The notes: generated by a model from the sequence alone, not told the origin. Shown: positions 9,289 through 18,337, numbered from the stretch's first letter. The stretch: 64,000 bases of DNA from Variovorax sp. V93 (GCF_041154485.1 NZ_AP028670.1:1218680-1282679); one strand, 5' to 3'. A program made the numbers and translations.

Positions 9289-9546
9289 TCAACGCGCGGG
9301 TTCGGGCGGTTCCGGACTTTCCGGCGTGCCTGCATGCCGCGCGCCGCTTCTGCGGCGGCGACCGAACAGCAGGGCCGCGAGCGGGATCGTGGTCAACACG
9401 CCGACGGCCACCAGCGTCCATCCGATGTACTTGCGTTGCTCCGGGCTGAGCTTGTCGGAAAGCAGCAGGCCCACTCCCGCTCCCAAGGCGCCGCGGGTCC
9501 CGGCCAGCAAGGCGAGCTCGGGCAAATGAACTTCAGTTGTGAACAC
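9289..9546 (-). CDS. Small membrane protein of unknown function
   Basis: 85 aa from a GTG at 9546, preceded by AAAGGAG at suitable distance. Two hydrophobic segments are visible (residues ~12-30 and ~42-63), separated by the polar SPEQRKY, and the C-terminal tail is basic then Pro/Glu-rich. I do not recognise a family. It stands alone between the giant fusion gene (convergent) and the minus-strand SDR. The ribosome binding site and hydrophobic pattern favour a real gene. Confidence 0.6.
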   Translation of the reverse strand: MFTTEVHLPELALLAGTRGALGAGVGLLLSDKLSPEQRKYIGWTLVAVGVLTTIPLAALLFGRRRRSGARHAGTPESPEPPEPAR

Positions 9547-9671
9547 GGCAGAACTCCTTTCGTGCGAGGGAGCCGTCTTTCAGTATGCGCTGGGGCTGCC
9601 GGTCTTGTCCACGCCAGCGCTGCGGTGCTTGTGAAGCGCTCGCGCCGTTCAGGCAAGCCCCCATCCCGCAA

Positions 9672-10394
9672 TCAGGAGCGCGCGCGGCCGCCGGACATGT
9701 CGAAGACGGCACCGGTGTTGAAGCGGCTGGCCTCGGTGCACAGCCACGCGACCAGGTGGGCCACTTCGTCGCGCTGGCCCAGACGGCGCAGCGGGCTGTC
9801 CTGGATCATGCGATCGACGACGTCCGGGCCGAGGTCGCGGATCATGTCGGTATCGATGGGGCCGGGTGCCACGCAATTGACAAAGACGTTTTCGCTGGCG
9901 ATCTCGCGGCCCAAGGCCTTGGTGAGGGCGATGATGCCGGCGCTGGCCGCCGAGTAGGCGGTGATGCCCGGCAGTCCTTCCCTGCCAGCCAGCGAGCCGA
10001 GGTTGACGATGCGTCCCGAGCGCTGCTGCAGCATGCGGGGGAGCACGGCCTGCGTGACCCGCATCGTGCCAGCGAGGTTCACGTCGACGATGCGCTGCCA
10101 GTCGCCGGGGTCGTGGTCCTTGAAGCTCGTTGCGCGGCCGAGATAGCCCGCGCAGTTGACGAGGATGTCGATGCGCTGTGCGTCCCCGAGCTCGGCCAGG
10201 CCACGCCGGATGTCGTCGGATCGCGTGATGTCGACAAGAGCGGATCGCGCGCCGGGTACCTCTGCGCGATCCGCGTCCCAGATGCAGACGCCGCATCCGT
10301 TGGCGAGAAAGAGTTCTGCAATGGCTCTTCCAATGCTCTTGGCCCCGCCCGTCACAATGGCGAACTTGCCGGCGAGATCGTATGTGTTGCTCAT
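9672..10394 (-). CDS. SDR-family oxidoreductase lacking the catalytic lysine
   Basis: 240 aa with a Rossmann N-terminus (VTGGAKSIG), NCAG, the active-site Ser in NLGSLAG, and PGPIDTDM near the C-terminus, so a classical short-chain dehydrogenase fold. The YxxxK motif reads YSAAS: the codon at the Lys position is AGC, so Tyr is kept but Lys is lost. This Lys normally lowers the Tyr pKa and binds the cofactor ribose. The protein may be impaired, specialised or non-catalytic. Substrate unknown. It reads as a single-gene unit. Confidence 0.85.
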   Translation of the reverse strand: MSNTYDLAGKFAIVTGGAKSIGRAIAELFLANGCGVCIWDADRAEVPGARSALVDITRSDDIRRGLAELGDAQRIDILVNCAGYLGRATSFKDHDPGDWQRIVDVNLAGTMRVTQAVLPRMLQQRSGRIVNLGSLAGREGLPGITAYSAASAGIIALTKALGREIASENVFVNCVAPGPIDTDMIRDLGPDVVDRMIQDSPLRRLGQRDEVAHLVAWLCTEASRFNTGAVFDMSGGRARS

Positions 10395-10525
10395 CGGGAG
10401 CCTCCCGTACGGCGCCTGTTGCGTCGCGTGACAGGCCGGGCGATCCGAATGCCGGCCTTGCCCTTCTTTATAGCGGTGCGCCGAACGCCGGGCAAGCCGG
10501 TCCGGACGACGTGCCTCACCGCGAA

Positions 10526-11107
10526 CTATCCGGTCTTCAAAGGTCCGGCGAGCTTGTAGGTGCTGAGGATGACGCCGGACGGCATCGCCTTCGTGCCGGC
10601 GAGTTCGAAGGAACGCGGCGGCGTTCCCTCCGCAAAGAAGCGCTTCCCCGTGCCCAGCAGGACCGGATAGACGATCAGCAGAACCTCATCCACAAGCGCG
10701 TGTTCGAGGAGCGCCGAAGTCAGCGTCGAGCTGCCCGAGAGGATGAGGTCCGGCCCGCCATGCGACTTGATGCGGCGAACGCCTTCGACGATGTCCGTTC
10801 CGAGCTCCTCGAACGGCCCCCATTCAAGGCTTTCCGGACGGTGGGTGGCGACGTATTTCGTGGCCGCATTGAGGGCATCCGCCATCGGGCTGCGCGGGGC
10901 CTTGGGCCAGAAGGCCGACCAGATGTCGTAGGTGCGGCGGCCAAGCAGCAGGTCGAAGCTCTCGCCATACGCGGCGAGGATCGCGTCCCTGCCCGCGGGG
11001 GTGCGGTAGGGCGCGGTCCAGTCGCTGTAGGGGAAATCGTCCCCGTCGCGGGAGTGCTGGATCACGCCGTCCAGCGAGATGTGTTCCATGATTCGCAGCT
11101 TTCTCAT
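10526..11107 (-). CDS. RibD C-terminal/dihydrofolate-reductase-like family protein
   Basis: 193 aa. It starts MRKLRIMEHISLDGVIQ, the usual opening of this family, followed by LLGRRTYDIWSAFWP and DLILSGSSTLTSALLEHALVDE. The family shares the NADPH-binding fold of RibD reductase and DHFR, but members of this branch are mostly uncharacterised. Length is normal. It lies 42 bp downstream of the DUF1272 gene on the same strand, so the two may be co-transcribed. Confidence 0.82.
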   Translation of the reverse strand: MRKLRIMEHISLDGVIQHSRDGDDFPYSDWTAPYRTPAGRDAILAAYGESFDLLLGRRTYDIWSAFWPKAPRSPMADALNAATKYVATHRPESLEWGPFEELGTDIVEGVRRIKSHGGPDLILSGSSTLTSALLEHALVDEVLLIVYPVLLGTGKRFFAEGTPPRSFELAGTKAMPSGVILSTYKLAGPLKTG

Positions 11108-11149
11108 GCGAGTCTCCGTGCAGCGCGATCGCCTGGGGCGACGCAGGGC

Positions 11150-11398
11150 TCAGGACGCTGCCTTGCAGCCTTCGGGTTTGAACACCCGCGTCGCCGAACC
11201 CGGGTACTTCCCGAGCTTGGCGGCCGGCCGCGAGGGGCGCGGCAGCAATTCTCCGCCGCAATTGGGACAGCTCCCGGCGAGGCGCCGGTCGGCGCAGTCG
11301 CTGCAGAACGTGCATTCGAAGGAGCAGATGCGGGCATCGGCCGAGTCCGGCGGCAGGTCTCGGTCGCAGCACTCGCACCCGGGGCGCATTTGGAGCAT
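11150..11398 (-). CDS. DUF1272 small zinc-ribbon-like protein
   Basis: 82 aa. CECC, CSFEC, FCSDC and CPNCGGEL give the dense paired cysteines of the DUF1272 family, which probably bind zinc. The sequence MLQMRPGCECCDRDLPP is the typical family start. No function is established. It is read away from nrtR, leaving a 137-bp divergent gap that holds the nrtR operator. Confidence 0.85.
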   Translation of the reverse strand: MLQMRPGCECCDRDLPPDSADARICSFECTFCSDCADRRLAGSCPNCGGELLPRPSRPAAKLGKYPGSATRVFKPEGCKAAS

Positions 11399-11499
11399 GG
11401 GAACCTCGAAAGAGCTTGGGCGGTGGAGCTTAAACGAAGGTGGACCGGCCGGTGACGGCGAGCCTCGGCGCCTGTCGGCCGCTATATTCTCCCTTCAGA

Positions 11500-11514
11500 G
11501 TTGTTCTGTACAAC
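11500..11514. promoter_or_regulatory. NrtR operator in front of nrtR
   Basis: GTTGTTCTGTACAAC is a 15-bp near-palindrome sharing both half-sites with the two perfect sites upstream of pncA; only the left half carries a change. It sits 12-26 bp downstream of an AT-rich TATATT (11483-11488) and 22 bp before the start codon, so bound repressor would block transcription: autoregulation. Assignment to NrtR is inferred from the neighbouring genes and the repeated motif. Confidence 0.7.
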
Positions 11515-11535
11515 AAAGCAAGAGGAGCCCGTGTC

Positions 11536-12279
11536 TTGAAGCCATCTCCCAAAAAGCAGGCCGGCCTGGATTTCCCCAGGCCGCTGGTCACCGTCGACGT
11601 GGTCATCTTCACCGTGCTGGAGGATGCGCTGAAGGTCGTACTGGTACGCCGCCCGGACGCCGCCGACGATCCTTATCCGGGGCGCTGGGCGCTTCCGGGA
11701 GGCTTCATCGACATCGGAAAGGATGCCAGCCTGCTCGACTGCGCGCTGCGCAAGCTGCGGGAGAAGACTGGTGTTGCCGCACCGTATCTCGAGCAGCTGG
11801 GCAGCTGGGGCGACGCGCACCGCGATCCGCGGGGCTGGTCGGCCACGCATGCGTTCTTCGCGCTGATGCCGGCCCAGGCGCTCGTGCCCGGCAAGGGTGC
11901 GGACGCCGCGCAGGCCGAATGGATGGACGCCGCAGCAGCGAGCCGCAAGCGGCTGGCGTTCGATCATGCGGGGATCCTGGCCAGCGCCGTGGCGCGGCTG
12001 CGCAGCAAGGTGGAATACACCTCGCTGCCGGCCTTCCTGCTCAACGAGCCCTTCACGCTGCCGCAGCTGCAGCACACCTACGAGGTCGTGCTGGGCCGCG
12101 CGGTCGACAAGAGCGCCTTCCGCAAGCGGATGCTCGATGGCGGCTTCATGGAGGAAGCCGGCACGGTGGAGGGCACCACCGGCCGGCCGGCCATGGGCTA
12201 CCGGCTGCGCGACCGGTCGCAGGCCGCCCTGTTTCCCCGCACCTTCAGCCCGCGCGACACGGAGCAGCCGGGCGCTTGA
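11536..12279 (+). CDS. nrtR: NrtR, Nudix-related repressor of NAD biosynthesis
   Basis: 247 aa. The N-terminal Nudix-like domain (LVTVDVVIFTV, WALPGGFIDIG) has a degenerate Nudix box: the acidic residues of REUxEExGU are replaced, reading LRKLREKTGV. This suits a sensor rather than a hydrolase. The C-terminal ~90 residues form a winged helix as in NrtR. In characterised NrtR proteins ADP-ribose or a related NAD metabolite releases the repressor from DNA. I choose a TTG start at 11536 because AGAGGAG (11521-11527) lies 8 nt before it; the in-frame ATG at 11440 lies upstream of the operator. The five genes that follow are all NAD salvage or ADP-ribose metabolism. Confidence 0.88.
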   Translation: MKPSPKKQAGLDFPRPLVTVDVVIFTVLEDALKVVLVRRPDAADDPYPGRWALPGGFIDIGKDASLLDCALRKLREKTGVAAPYLEQLGSWGDAHRDPRGWSATHAFFALMPAQALVPGKGADAAQAEWMDAAAASRKRLAFDHAGILASAVARLRSKVEYTSLPAFLLNEPFTLPQLQHTYEVVLGRAVDKSAFRKRMLDGGFMEEAGTVEGTTGRPAMGYRLRDRSQAALFPRTFSPRDTEQPGA

Positions 12280-12332
12280 CTTTTCTCTTCATGGTTGTAC
12301 AGTACAACCAATGAGAGTTGTACAGTACAACT
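12276..12332 (+). promoter_or_regulatory. pncA operon promoter with two tandem NrtR operators
   Basis: Two copies of GTTGTACAGTACAAC lie at 12294-12308 and 12317-12331, each perfectly symmetric around the central base; centres are 23 bp apart. The first extends symmetrically to 19 bp. A -35-like TTGACT (12276-12281) overlaps the nrtR stop codon. A 16-bp spacer leads to TACAGT (12298-12303) inside the first operator, so repressor and polymerase would compete. The second operator ends 14 bp before the pncA ATG. Confidence 0.75.
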
Positions 12333-12346
12333 AAAAAGAGGACGCC

Positions 12347-13210
12347 ATGAAGCAGAACATCCATCTCCTCGTGATCGATCCGCAGAACGATTTCTGCGAT
12401 CTGCCGGCCGGCTGGCTCGGGACCGACCCCGCCACGGGCGCGCCGCTGCGGCCGGCGCTGCCCGTGGCGGGGGCCCACGCCGACATGCTGAGGCTGGCCG
12501 GCCTCATCCGGGAAGGGGCGGGCGGCATTGCCGGCATCACCGTCACGCTCGATTCGCACCACAGGTTCGACATCGCGCACCCCACGTTCTGGCAAGCGCG
12601 CGGCGGTGCCGCCGTGGTGCCTTTCACCGCGATCACGGCGGCGCAGGTTCGCGCCGGCGACTGTCTGCCTCGCGACGCCGCGGCCCTGCCGCGCGCGCTG
12701 GCCTACCTCGACGAGCTCGAGCGCAGGGGCCGTTACACGCTGATGGTGTGGCCGGTGCACTGCGAGATCGGCAGCTGGGGCCACAACGTGCACGCGGCCG
12801 TCAAGGCCGCCTACAACGCATGGGAAGACGCACAGGCCGGCCTGGTGGAAAAGATCGCCAAGGGCAGCAATCCATGGACCGAGCACTACAGCGCCATCCA
12901 GGCCGAGGTGCCGGATGCGGACGATCCCGGCACCGCGTTCAACATGCGGCTGGTCGCGTCGCTCGACCGCGCCGACCTGATCGTCGTCGCCGGCGAAGCC
13001 AGCAGCCATTGCGTGAAGGCCACCACGGAGCACATCGCCGCCAACCTGCCCTCGGGCAGGCCCGCCAAGCTGGTGCTGGTCACCGACTGCATGAGCCCCG
13101 TGACCGGCTTCGAGGCGCAGCACCAGGCCTTCCTGGACGACATGGCCGCACGTGGCGTGCTGCTTCGCACCAGCGCCGAAGTGCTCGCACTGCTGGCGGC
13201 CAACGCCTGA
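12347..13210 (+). CDS. pncA: Nicotinamidase-like cysteine hydrolase
   Basis: 287 aa, isochorismatase/nicotinamidase fold. VIDPQNDFC supplies the catalytic Asp, [13 protein letters not shown] the metal-binding Asp and His residues, and [11 protein letters not shown] the catalytic Cys. It would convert nicotinamide to nicotinate, the first step of the salvage route completed by the next genes. It is longer than the ~210-aa E. coli enzyme. It is first in the operon behind the two operators; pncB follows 25 bp downstream. Confidence 0.85.
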   Translation: MKQNIHLLVIDPQNDFCDLPAGWLGTDPATGAPLRPALPVAGAHADMLRLAGLIREGAGGIAGITVTLDSHHRFDIAHPTFWQARGGAAVVPFTAITAAQVRAGDCLPRDAAALPRALAYLDELERRGRYTLMVWPVHCEIGSWGHNVHAAVKAAYNAWEDAQAGLVEKIAKGSNPWTEHYSAIQAEVPDADDPGTAFNMRLVASLDRADLIVVAGEASSHCVKATTEHIAANLPSGRPAKLVLVTDCMSPVTGFEAQHQAFLDDMAARGVLLRTSAEVLALLAANA

Positions 13211-13235
13211 CGCGAACCTGCCCAAGGAGCACACC

Positions 13236-14423
13236 ATGCAACCGATCATCCACAGTCTGCTGGACACCGACCTGTACAAGTTCACGATGTGGCAGGCCAT
13301 GCTGCACAGCCACCCGCAGACGCAGGCCGAGTACCGCTTCGTGTGCCGCAACCAGCCGGCCTATCCGCTGGCCGAGCTGCTGGCGGACGTCAATGCGCAG
13401 CTCGACCACCTGTGCACGCTGCGTTTCGCGCCCGCCGAACTCGCCTACCTGCGCGGCCTGCGCTACATCAAGAGCGACTTCGTCGACTTCCTGCGCATCT
13501 TCAGTTTCCAGCGCGAGTTCATCACCGCTGCGGCCGAGGGCGATGCGCTGCGCATCCGTGCGGTCGGCCCGCAGGTGCACACGATGGCGTTCGAGATCTT
13601 CGTGCTCGCGATCGTCAACGAGCTGTATTTCCGCCGCTTCGATGCGAAGTCCGCGCTGGCCGAGGGCCGCCAGCGCCTGCAGGCCAAGATCGAACTTCTG
13701 CGCAGTTTCGCGGACGAGCCGGCGGCGCGGCATCCCTTCGAGTTCTTCGACTTCGGCGTGCGCCGCCGCTTCTCGCGCGACTGGCAGCGCGAAGTGGTCG
13801 GCACGCTCAAGCGCGAGGTGCCGATGTACTTCAAGGGCACTTCCAACGTGCTGCTGGCCAAGGAGCTGGAGCTGGTGCCCATCGGCACCATGGCGCACGA
13901 GTACCTGCAGACCTACCAGGCGCTCGGCGTGCGGCTGCGCGACTTCCAGAACGCCGCGCTGGAAGGCTGGGTGCAGGAATACCGCGGCGATCTGGGCGTG
14001 GCGCTGACCGACGTGGTCGGCATGGATGCCTTCCTGGCCGACTTCGACCTGTACTTCGCCAAGCTGTTCGACGGCCTCCGGCACGACTCGGGCGACCCCG
14101 TCGCCTGGGGCGAGAAGGCGCTGGCGCACTACGCCAGGCTGCGCATCGATGCGCACACCAAGCGGCTGGTGTTCTCCGACGGGCTCGACCTGCCAACGGC
14201 GATCGGGCTGTACCGCACCTTCGCCGACCGCACCCAGACCGGTTTCGGCATCGGCACCCACCTGAGCAACGACGTCGGCCTCACGCCGCTGAACATCGTG
14301 ATGAAGCTCACGGGTTGCAACGGCCAGCCGGTGGCCAAGCTGTCGGACAGCCCGGGCAAGACGCTGTGCGAAGACCAGACCTTTCTGGCCTACCTGCGCC
14401 AGGTCTTCCAGATCGGGGGGTGA
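13236..14423 (+). CDS. pncB: Nicotinate phosphoribosyltransferase
   Basis: 395 aa, the usual PncB length. It begins near [15 protein letters not shown], the family's hallmark, and contains [39 protein letters not shown] and [18 protein letters not shown]. It makes nicotinate mononucleotide from nicotinate and PRPP, helped by ATP. AAGGAGC lies 5 nt before the ATG at 13236. nadE follows after 4 nt, so the order of genes follows the pathway. Confidence 0.93.
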   Translation: MQPIIHSLLDTDLYKFTMWQAMLHSHPQTQAEYRFVCRNQPAYPLAELLADVNAQLDHLCTLRFAPAELAYLRGLRYIKSDFVDFLRIFSFQREFITAAAEGDALRIRAVGPQVHTMAFEIFVLAIVNELYFRRFDAKSALAEGRQRLQAKIELLRSFADEPAARHPFEFFDFGVRRRFSRDWQREVVGTLKREVPMYFKGTSNVLLAKELELVPIGTMAHEYLQTYQALGVRLRDFQNAALEGWVQEYRGDLGVALTDVVGMDAFLADFDLYFAKLFDGLRHDSGDPVAWGEKALAHYARLRIDAHTKRLVFSDGLDLPTAIGLYRTFADRTQTGFGIGTHLSNDVGLTPLNIVMKLTGCNGQPVAKLSDSPGKTLCEDQTFLAYLRQVFQIGG

Positions 14424-14427
14424 GGCC

Positions 14428-16128
14428 ATGCACTGCATCACTGTCGCGCAGCTCAACCCCACCATCGGCGACCTGGCCGGCAACGCCGCGCAGATGATCG
14501 AGGCCGCGCGCCGGGCCGCGGCCGCGCAGGCCGACCTGGTGGTCTTCTCCGAGCTGTCGCTCACAGCCTACTACCCGGCCGACCTGCTGGAGGAAGAGGG
14601 CTTCATGGAGCGCGTGGACGACGCGTTCGGGCAGCTGCTCTCGGCGTCGCGCGAGATGCCGGCGCTGCACTGGGCGGTCGGCCTGCCGGCGCGGCGCGAG
14701 GGCGCGGGCAAGAAGCTCCGCAATGTGCTGCGCGTCATCTGCGCGGGCGAGGTGCGGCTCGAATACGCCAAGCAGCTGCTGCCGACCTACAACGTCTTCG
14801 ACGAGCGCCGGCACTTCGAGCCGGGCCCCGACGTGGCGCGCGTGCTGCGCATCCGCGACACGCGCGTGGGATTCCTGATCTGCGAGGACGGCTGGAACGA
14901 CGAGGGCGAGGACTATCTCGTCAATCCCTTCGACCGCATGCGCGATGCCGCGCCCGACCTCGTGGTGTCGATCAACGCGAGTCCGTCGAACATCGGCAAG
15001 CGCGAGCAGCGGCACCGCATCTTCGGTGCGGCCAGCCGCCGCAACGGCCTGCCCATCCTCTACGTCAACCAGGTGGGTGGGCACGACCAGCTGGTGTATG
15101 ACGGAGCCTCGTTCGCGGTCGAGCCGCAGGCCGGCGTGGTGTACGAGGCGCGCCGCTTCGCGCAGGACGTATGCACCTTGCGCTTCGACGATGGCCGCTT
15201 CCTCACGCCGGCCGGCGAGGCGCCGCCGCGCGTGCCGCCGCAAGGCCTGCCGACGCTGGAGTTCTATCGCCAGCAGATCGTGCTGGGCCTGCGCGACTAT
15301 GCGCGGCGCTGCGGCTTCCGGCAGGCGGTGGTCGGCTCGTCCGGCGGCATCGATTCGGCGCTGACGCTCGCGCTGGCGGTCGAGGCACTGGGCGCGCAGA
15401 ACGTCGTGGCCGTCACGATGCCATCGCGCTTTTCCTCGGTGGGGTCGGTGGACGATTCCGAGACGCTGTGCCGCAACCTCGGCGTGCCGCTCAAGGCGCA
15501 TGCCATCGCGGACATCGTCGCGCAGTTCGAGCAAGGCTTCGAGACGGCCTTTGGCCAAGGCCTCGAGGGCGTTGCACTCGAGAATTTGCAGGCGCGCGTG
15601 CGCGGCACGATCCTCATGGGCCACTCCAACAGCTTCGGCCACCTGCTGCTGACCACGGGCAACAAGTCCGAGATCTCGGTCGGCTACTGCACGCTGTATG
15701 GCGACACCAACGGCGGCCTGGGCCTGATCGGCGACCTCTACAAGACCGAGGTCTTCGCACTGTCGCGGCACTTGAACGCACAGGCCGGGCGCGAGCTCAT
15801 CCCGCAGGCCATCCTCGACAAGGAACCCTCCGCCGAGCTCGCGCCGGGGCAGAAGGATGCCGACAGCCTGCCGCCGTACGAAGTGCTCGACGAAATTCTC
15901 AAGCTGCTGATCGAGGGCCGGCGGCTCGCGGGAGAAGAGTACGAACAGGCGCGCACCTTCGTCGACCGGCTGCGCGCCACGCCCGAGGGCGCGGCGCTGG
16001 TCGAGCGCATCCGCGGCATGGTGGCGCGCAACGAGTACAAGCGGCGGCAGTCGCCGCCCATCGTGCGGGTCCGGCCGCGGGCCTTCGGCTCCGGCCGCCA
16101 GATGCCGATCGCTGCCCGCTGGAACTGA
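14428..16128 (+). CDS. nadE: Glutamine-dependent NAD+ synthetase
   Basis: 566 aa, two domains. The N-terminal nitrilase-type glutaminase (1-~255) shows the Glu-Lys-Cys triad in FSELSLTAYYP, YAKQLLPTY and LICEDGWND. The C-terminal synthetase (~275-560) has the ATP loop GSSGGIDSALTLA and TTGNKSEISVGYCTLYGD. It amidates nicotinate adenine dinucleotide to NAD using ammonia tunnelled from glutamine. It starts 4 nt after the pncB stop. Full length with no missing motif. Confidence 0.95.
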   Translation: MHCITVAQLNPTIGDLAGNAAQMIEAARRAAAAQADLVVFSELSLTAYYPADLLEEEGFMERVDDAFGQLLSASREMPALHWAVGLPARREGAGKKLRNVLRVICAGEVRLEYAKQLLPTYNVFDERRHFEPGPDVARVLRIRDTRVGFLICEDGWNDEGEDYLVNPFDRMRDAAPDLVVSINASPSNIGKREQRHRIFGAASRRNGLPILYVNQVGGHDQLVYDGASFAVEPQAGVVYEARRFAQDVCTLRFDDGRFLTPAGEAPPRVPPQGLPTLEFYRQQIVLGLRDYARRCGFRQAVVGSSGGIDSALTLALAVEALGAQNVVAVTMPSRFSSVGSVDDSETLCRNLGVPLKAHAIADIVAQFEQGFETAFGQGLEGVALENLQARVRGTILMGHSNSFGHLLLTTGNKSEISVGYCTLYGDTNGGLGLIGDLYKTEVFALSRHLNAQAGRELIPQAILDKEPSAELAPGQKDADSLPPYEVLDEILKLLIEGRRLAGEEYEQARTFVDRLRATPEGAALVERIRGMVARNEYKRRQSPPIVRVRPRAFGSGRQMPIAARWN

Positions 16129-16138
16129 GGACGATGAG

Positions 16139-17215
16139 ATGACAAGCACGAACAAGGCGCCCGATGTCGCCGTCTACATCGGACGCTTCCAGATCTTCCA
16201 CAACGCCCAGCTGGCGCTGCTGCGCCGCGCGCTCGCGGCCGCGCCCGAGTGTGTGGTGGTGCTCGGCTCGGCCTTCCAGGCGCGCACGCCGCGCAATCCC
16301 TTCACCTGGGAGGAGCGCGCCGAGATGATCCGCACCGCGCTGCCGCAAGCCGACCGCCAGCGGCTGAAGTTCCTGCCCGTGCGCGACCACTACGACCCCG
16401 CGCGGTGGGTGGCGGCGGTGAAGGAGGGCGTGGCCCGGCTGCATCCGGGCCAGCCTTCGGTGGTGCTGGTGGGGCACCTGAAGGACGCGACCAGCAGCTA
16501 CCTGCGCGACTTCCCCGGCTGGGCGCTCGACGACGCCGGCAGTCGCGGCGACATCCACGCGAGCGCGCTGCGCGATGCCTACTTCGGGGCCGCCCGCGAC
16601 GGCTCGCTGGAGCCGGCCCTCGCAGCGCTCGTCGGCCAGGCGCCGGACAGCACGCTGCAGTTCCTGCGCGCCTGGGCCAGCCTGCCGCCTTATGCCGTGC
16701 TGGCGCAGGAATGGGAGAGCCTTCGCCGCGAGAAGGCGCTGTGGTCCGGCTCGCCGTACCCGCCGGTCTTCGTCACGGTCGATGCGGTCGTCCAGTGCGG
16801 GCGCCAGGTGCTGCTGATCCGGCGCGGCCGCTCGCCCGGCAAGGGCCTGTTCGCGCTGCCGGGCGGCTTCATCGAGCCGCGCGAGACCGTGTGGCAGTCG
16901 GCCCTGCGCGAGCTGGCCGAGGAAACCGGGCTGCGGCTGCTGGAGAGCGACATCGAAGCCGCCTTCAAGGCGGTGCAGGTGTTCGACCATCCCGACCGCA
17001 GCCAGCGCGGCCGCGTTATCACCCATGCGCACAGGTTCGACCTGGGTCCGCGCCGTCCCCCCGAACTGACCGCCGGCGACGACGCCTCGGACGCCCGGTG
17101 GGTGCCCATCGACGAACTGGCCGGCATGGAGGACCAGTTCCATGACGACCACTTCCACATCCTCGACTTCTTCTTCGGATTGACCGCGGATGGCGCGCAA
17201 GGCGGTGCCGCATGA
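16139..17215 (+). CDS. nadM: Bifunctional nicotinamide-nucleotide adenylyltransferase / Nudix hydrolase
   Basis: 358 aa. The N-terminal nucleotidyltransferase (~10-185) opens YIGRFQIFHNAQ; the usual HxGH motif reads HNAQ, losing the second His and the Gly. IHASALRDAYF supplies the other nucleotide-binding motif. The C-terminal Nudix domain (~200-350) is intact: GGFIEPRE followed by RELAEETGL satisfies the consensus. In this fusion family the first half adenylates NMN or NaMN and the second can cleave ADP-ribose. Its stop overlaps the next start (ATGA). The HNAQ change may lower adenylyltransferase activity. Confidence 0.88.
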   Translation: MTSTNKAPDVAVYIGRFQIFHNAQLALLRRALAAAPECVVVLGSAFQARTPRNPFTWEERAEMIRTALPQADRQRLKFLPVRDHYDPARWVAAVKEGVARLHPGQPSVVLVGHLKDATSSYLRDFPGWALDDAGSRGDIHASALRDAYFGAARDGSLEPALAALVGQAPDSTLQFLRAWASLPPYAVLAQEWESLRREKALWSGSPYPPVFVTVDAVVQCGRQVLLIRRGRSPGKGLFALPGGFIEPRETVWQSALRELAEETGLRLLESDIEAAFKAVQVFDHPDRSQRGRVITHAHRFDLGPRRPPELTAGDDASDARWVPIDELAGMEDQFHDDHFHILDFFFGLTADGAQGGAA

Positions 17216-18117
17216 ACGACCGCGAGCGATACCGCGGCTGCCTCCTCGGGCTCGCCTGCGGCGATGCGGTGGGCACGACCGTCGAGTTCATGCCGCGGGG
17301 AACCTTCGAGCCCGTCACGGGAATGGCTGGCGGCGGCCCTTTCCGGCTGCAGCCGGGCGAGTGGACCGACGACACCTCCATGGCGCTGTGCCTGGCGACC
17401 AGTCTCGTCTGGCGGAGCGGCTTCGATCCCGTCGACCAGATGAACCGCTACTGCAACTGGCGCAGCGTCGGCTACCTGAGCAGCAACGGCGAATGTTTCG
17501 ACATCGGCATCACGGTGGCCACGGCGCTGGACCGCTACCTTGTGACCCGCGATCCGTTCGCTGGCGACCCCGATCCCAGGACGGCCGGCAACGGCGCACT
17601 GATGCGGCTCGCGCCGGTCCCGATGTACTTCCGCGCCAGCGCGGACCAGACCTTCCGGTTTGCCGGCGAAAGCACGCGAACGACACATGGTGCCCGCGAA
17701 GCCATCGATTGCTCGCGGCTCTTTGCGCTGCAGCTGCGGGCAGCGTTGATGGGCGCAAGCAAGGAGCGCATTCTCGCGACCACGGTTACCGAACCCCTGT
17801 CCGACAAGGTCGCAGCCATCGCGTCGGGTAGCTACCTTGGCAAGCCGCGCGAGGCCATCAAGGGATCGGGATACTGCGTCGATTCGCTCGAGGCGGCCCT
17901 TTGGTGCTTCTTTGTCACCGGTTCGTTCGAGGAAGCCGTGCTGGCAGCGGCCAACCTGGGAGACGATGCCGACACCACGGCCGCGATTTGCGGGCAACTG
18001 GCAGGTGCGCACTACGGCGCGTCGTCCATTCCGGCAGTCTGGCTCGGACGATTGGCCATGCGCGGCGACATCGAAAGTCTCGCCGATCAACTGCTGGAAT
18101 GCGCCGAGTCGTCCTGA
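17212..18117 (+). CDS. ADP-ribosylglycohydrolase (DraG-like), end of the NAD operon
   Basis: 301 aa. GCLLGLACGDAVGTTVE, WTDDTSMALCLATSL and LGDDADTTAAICGQLAGA are the paired-magnesium motifs of the ADP-ribosylglycohydrolase family. It would remove ADP-ribose from proteins or small molecules; the released ADP-ribose is a substrate for the adjacent Nudix domain and a likely ligand of NrtR. It starts within the nadM stop (ATGA), a sign of coupled translation. The exact substrate is unknown. Confidence 0.88.
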   Translation: MNDRERYRGCLLGLACGDAVGTTVEFMPRGTFEPVTGMAGGGPFRLQPGEWTDDTSMALCLATSLVWRSGFDPVDQMNRYCNWRSVGYLSSNGECFDIGITVATALDRYLVTRDPFAGDPDPRTAGNGALMRLAPVPMYFRASADQTFRFAGESTRTTHGAREAIDCSRLFALQLRAALMGASKERILATTVTEPLSDKVAAIASGSYLGKPREAIKGSGYCVDSLEAALWCFFVTGSFEEAVLAAANLGDDADTTAAICGQLAGAHYGASSIPAVWLGRLAMRGDIESLADQLLECAESS

Positions 18118-18337
18118 GCGCCCCGCAGGCCACTGTCTGCATCCACATGCACTGAAGTGCGCGTCGCCGGGCGTCCTCCGACGGCCCGCCTGAACCCGAA
18201 CTCCTCGCTTTTCACTTCGTGTGGTTTCCCCCAGCGTGGAAAGACGCTGTGAAGATGCACCATCGTGCAGCCCTGGCGCGCCATGGTCCGGTGGATGAAT
18301 CTTCATCTGCAGTTTATTTCCTCTCTGGAGACGACGA

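Noticed and set aside
1727..9421. A very long open frame on the minus strand opposite the kinase and fusion genes
   Set aside because: It has no motif of any family and is rich in His, Arg, Gln and Ala, as expected for the antisense of GC-rich coding DNA; the plus-strand genes have clear domains.
11440..11535. Upstream ATG start for nrtR
   Set aside because: It would place the operator and promoter inside the gene and lacks a ribosome site; the TTG at 11536 has a strong one.
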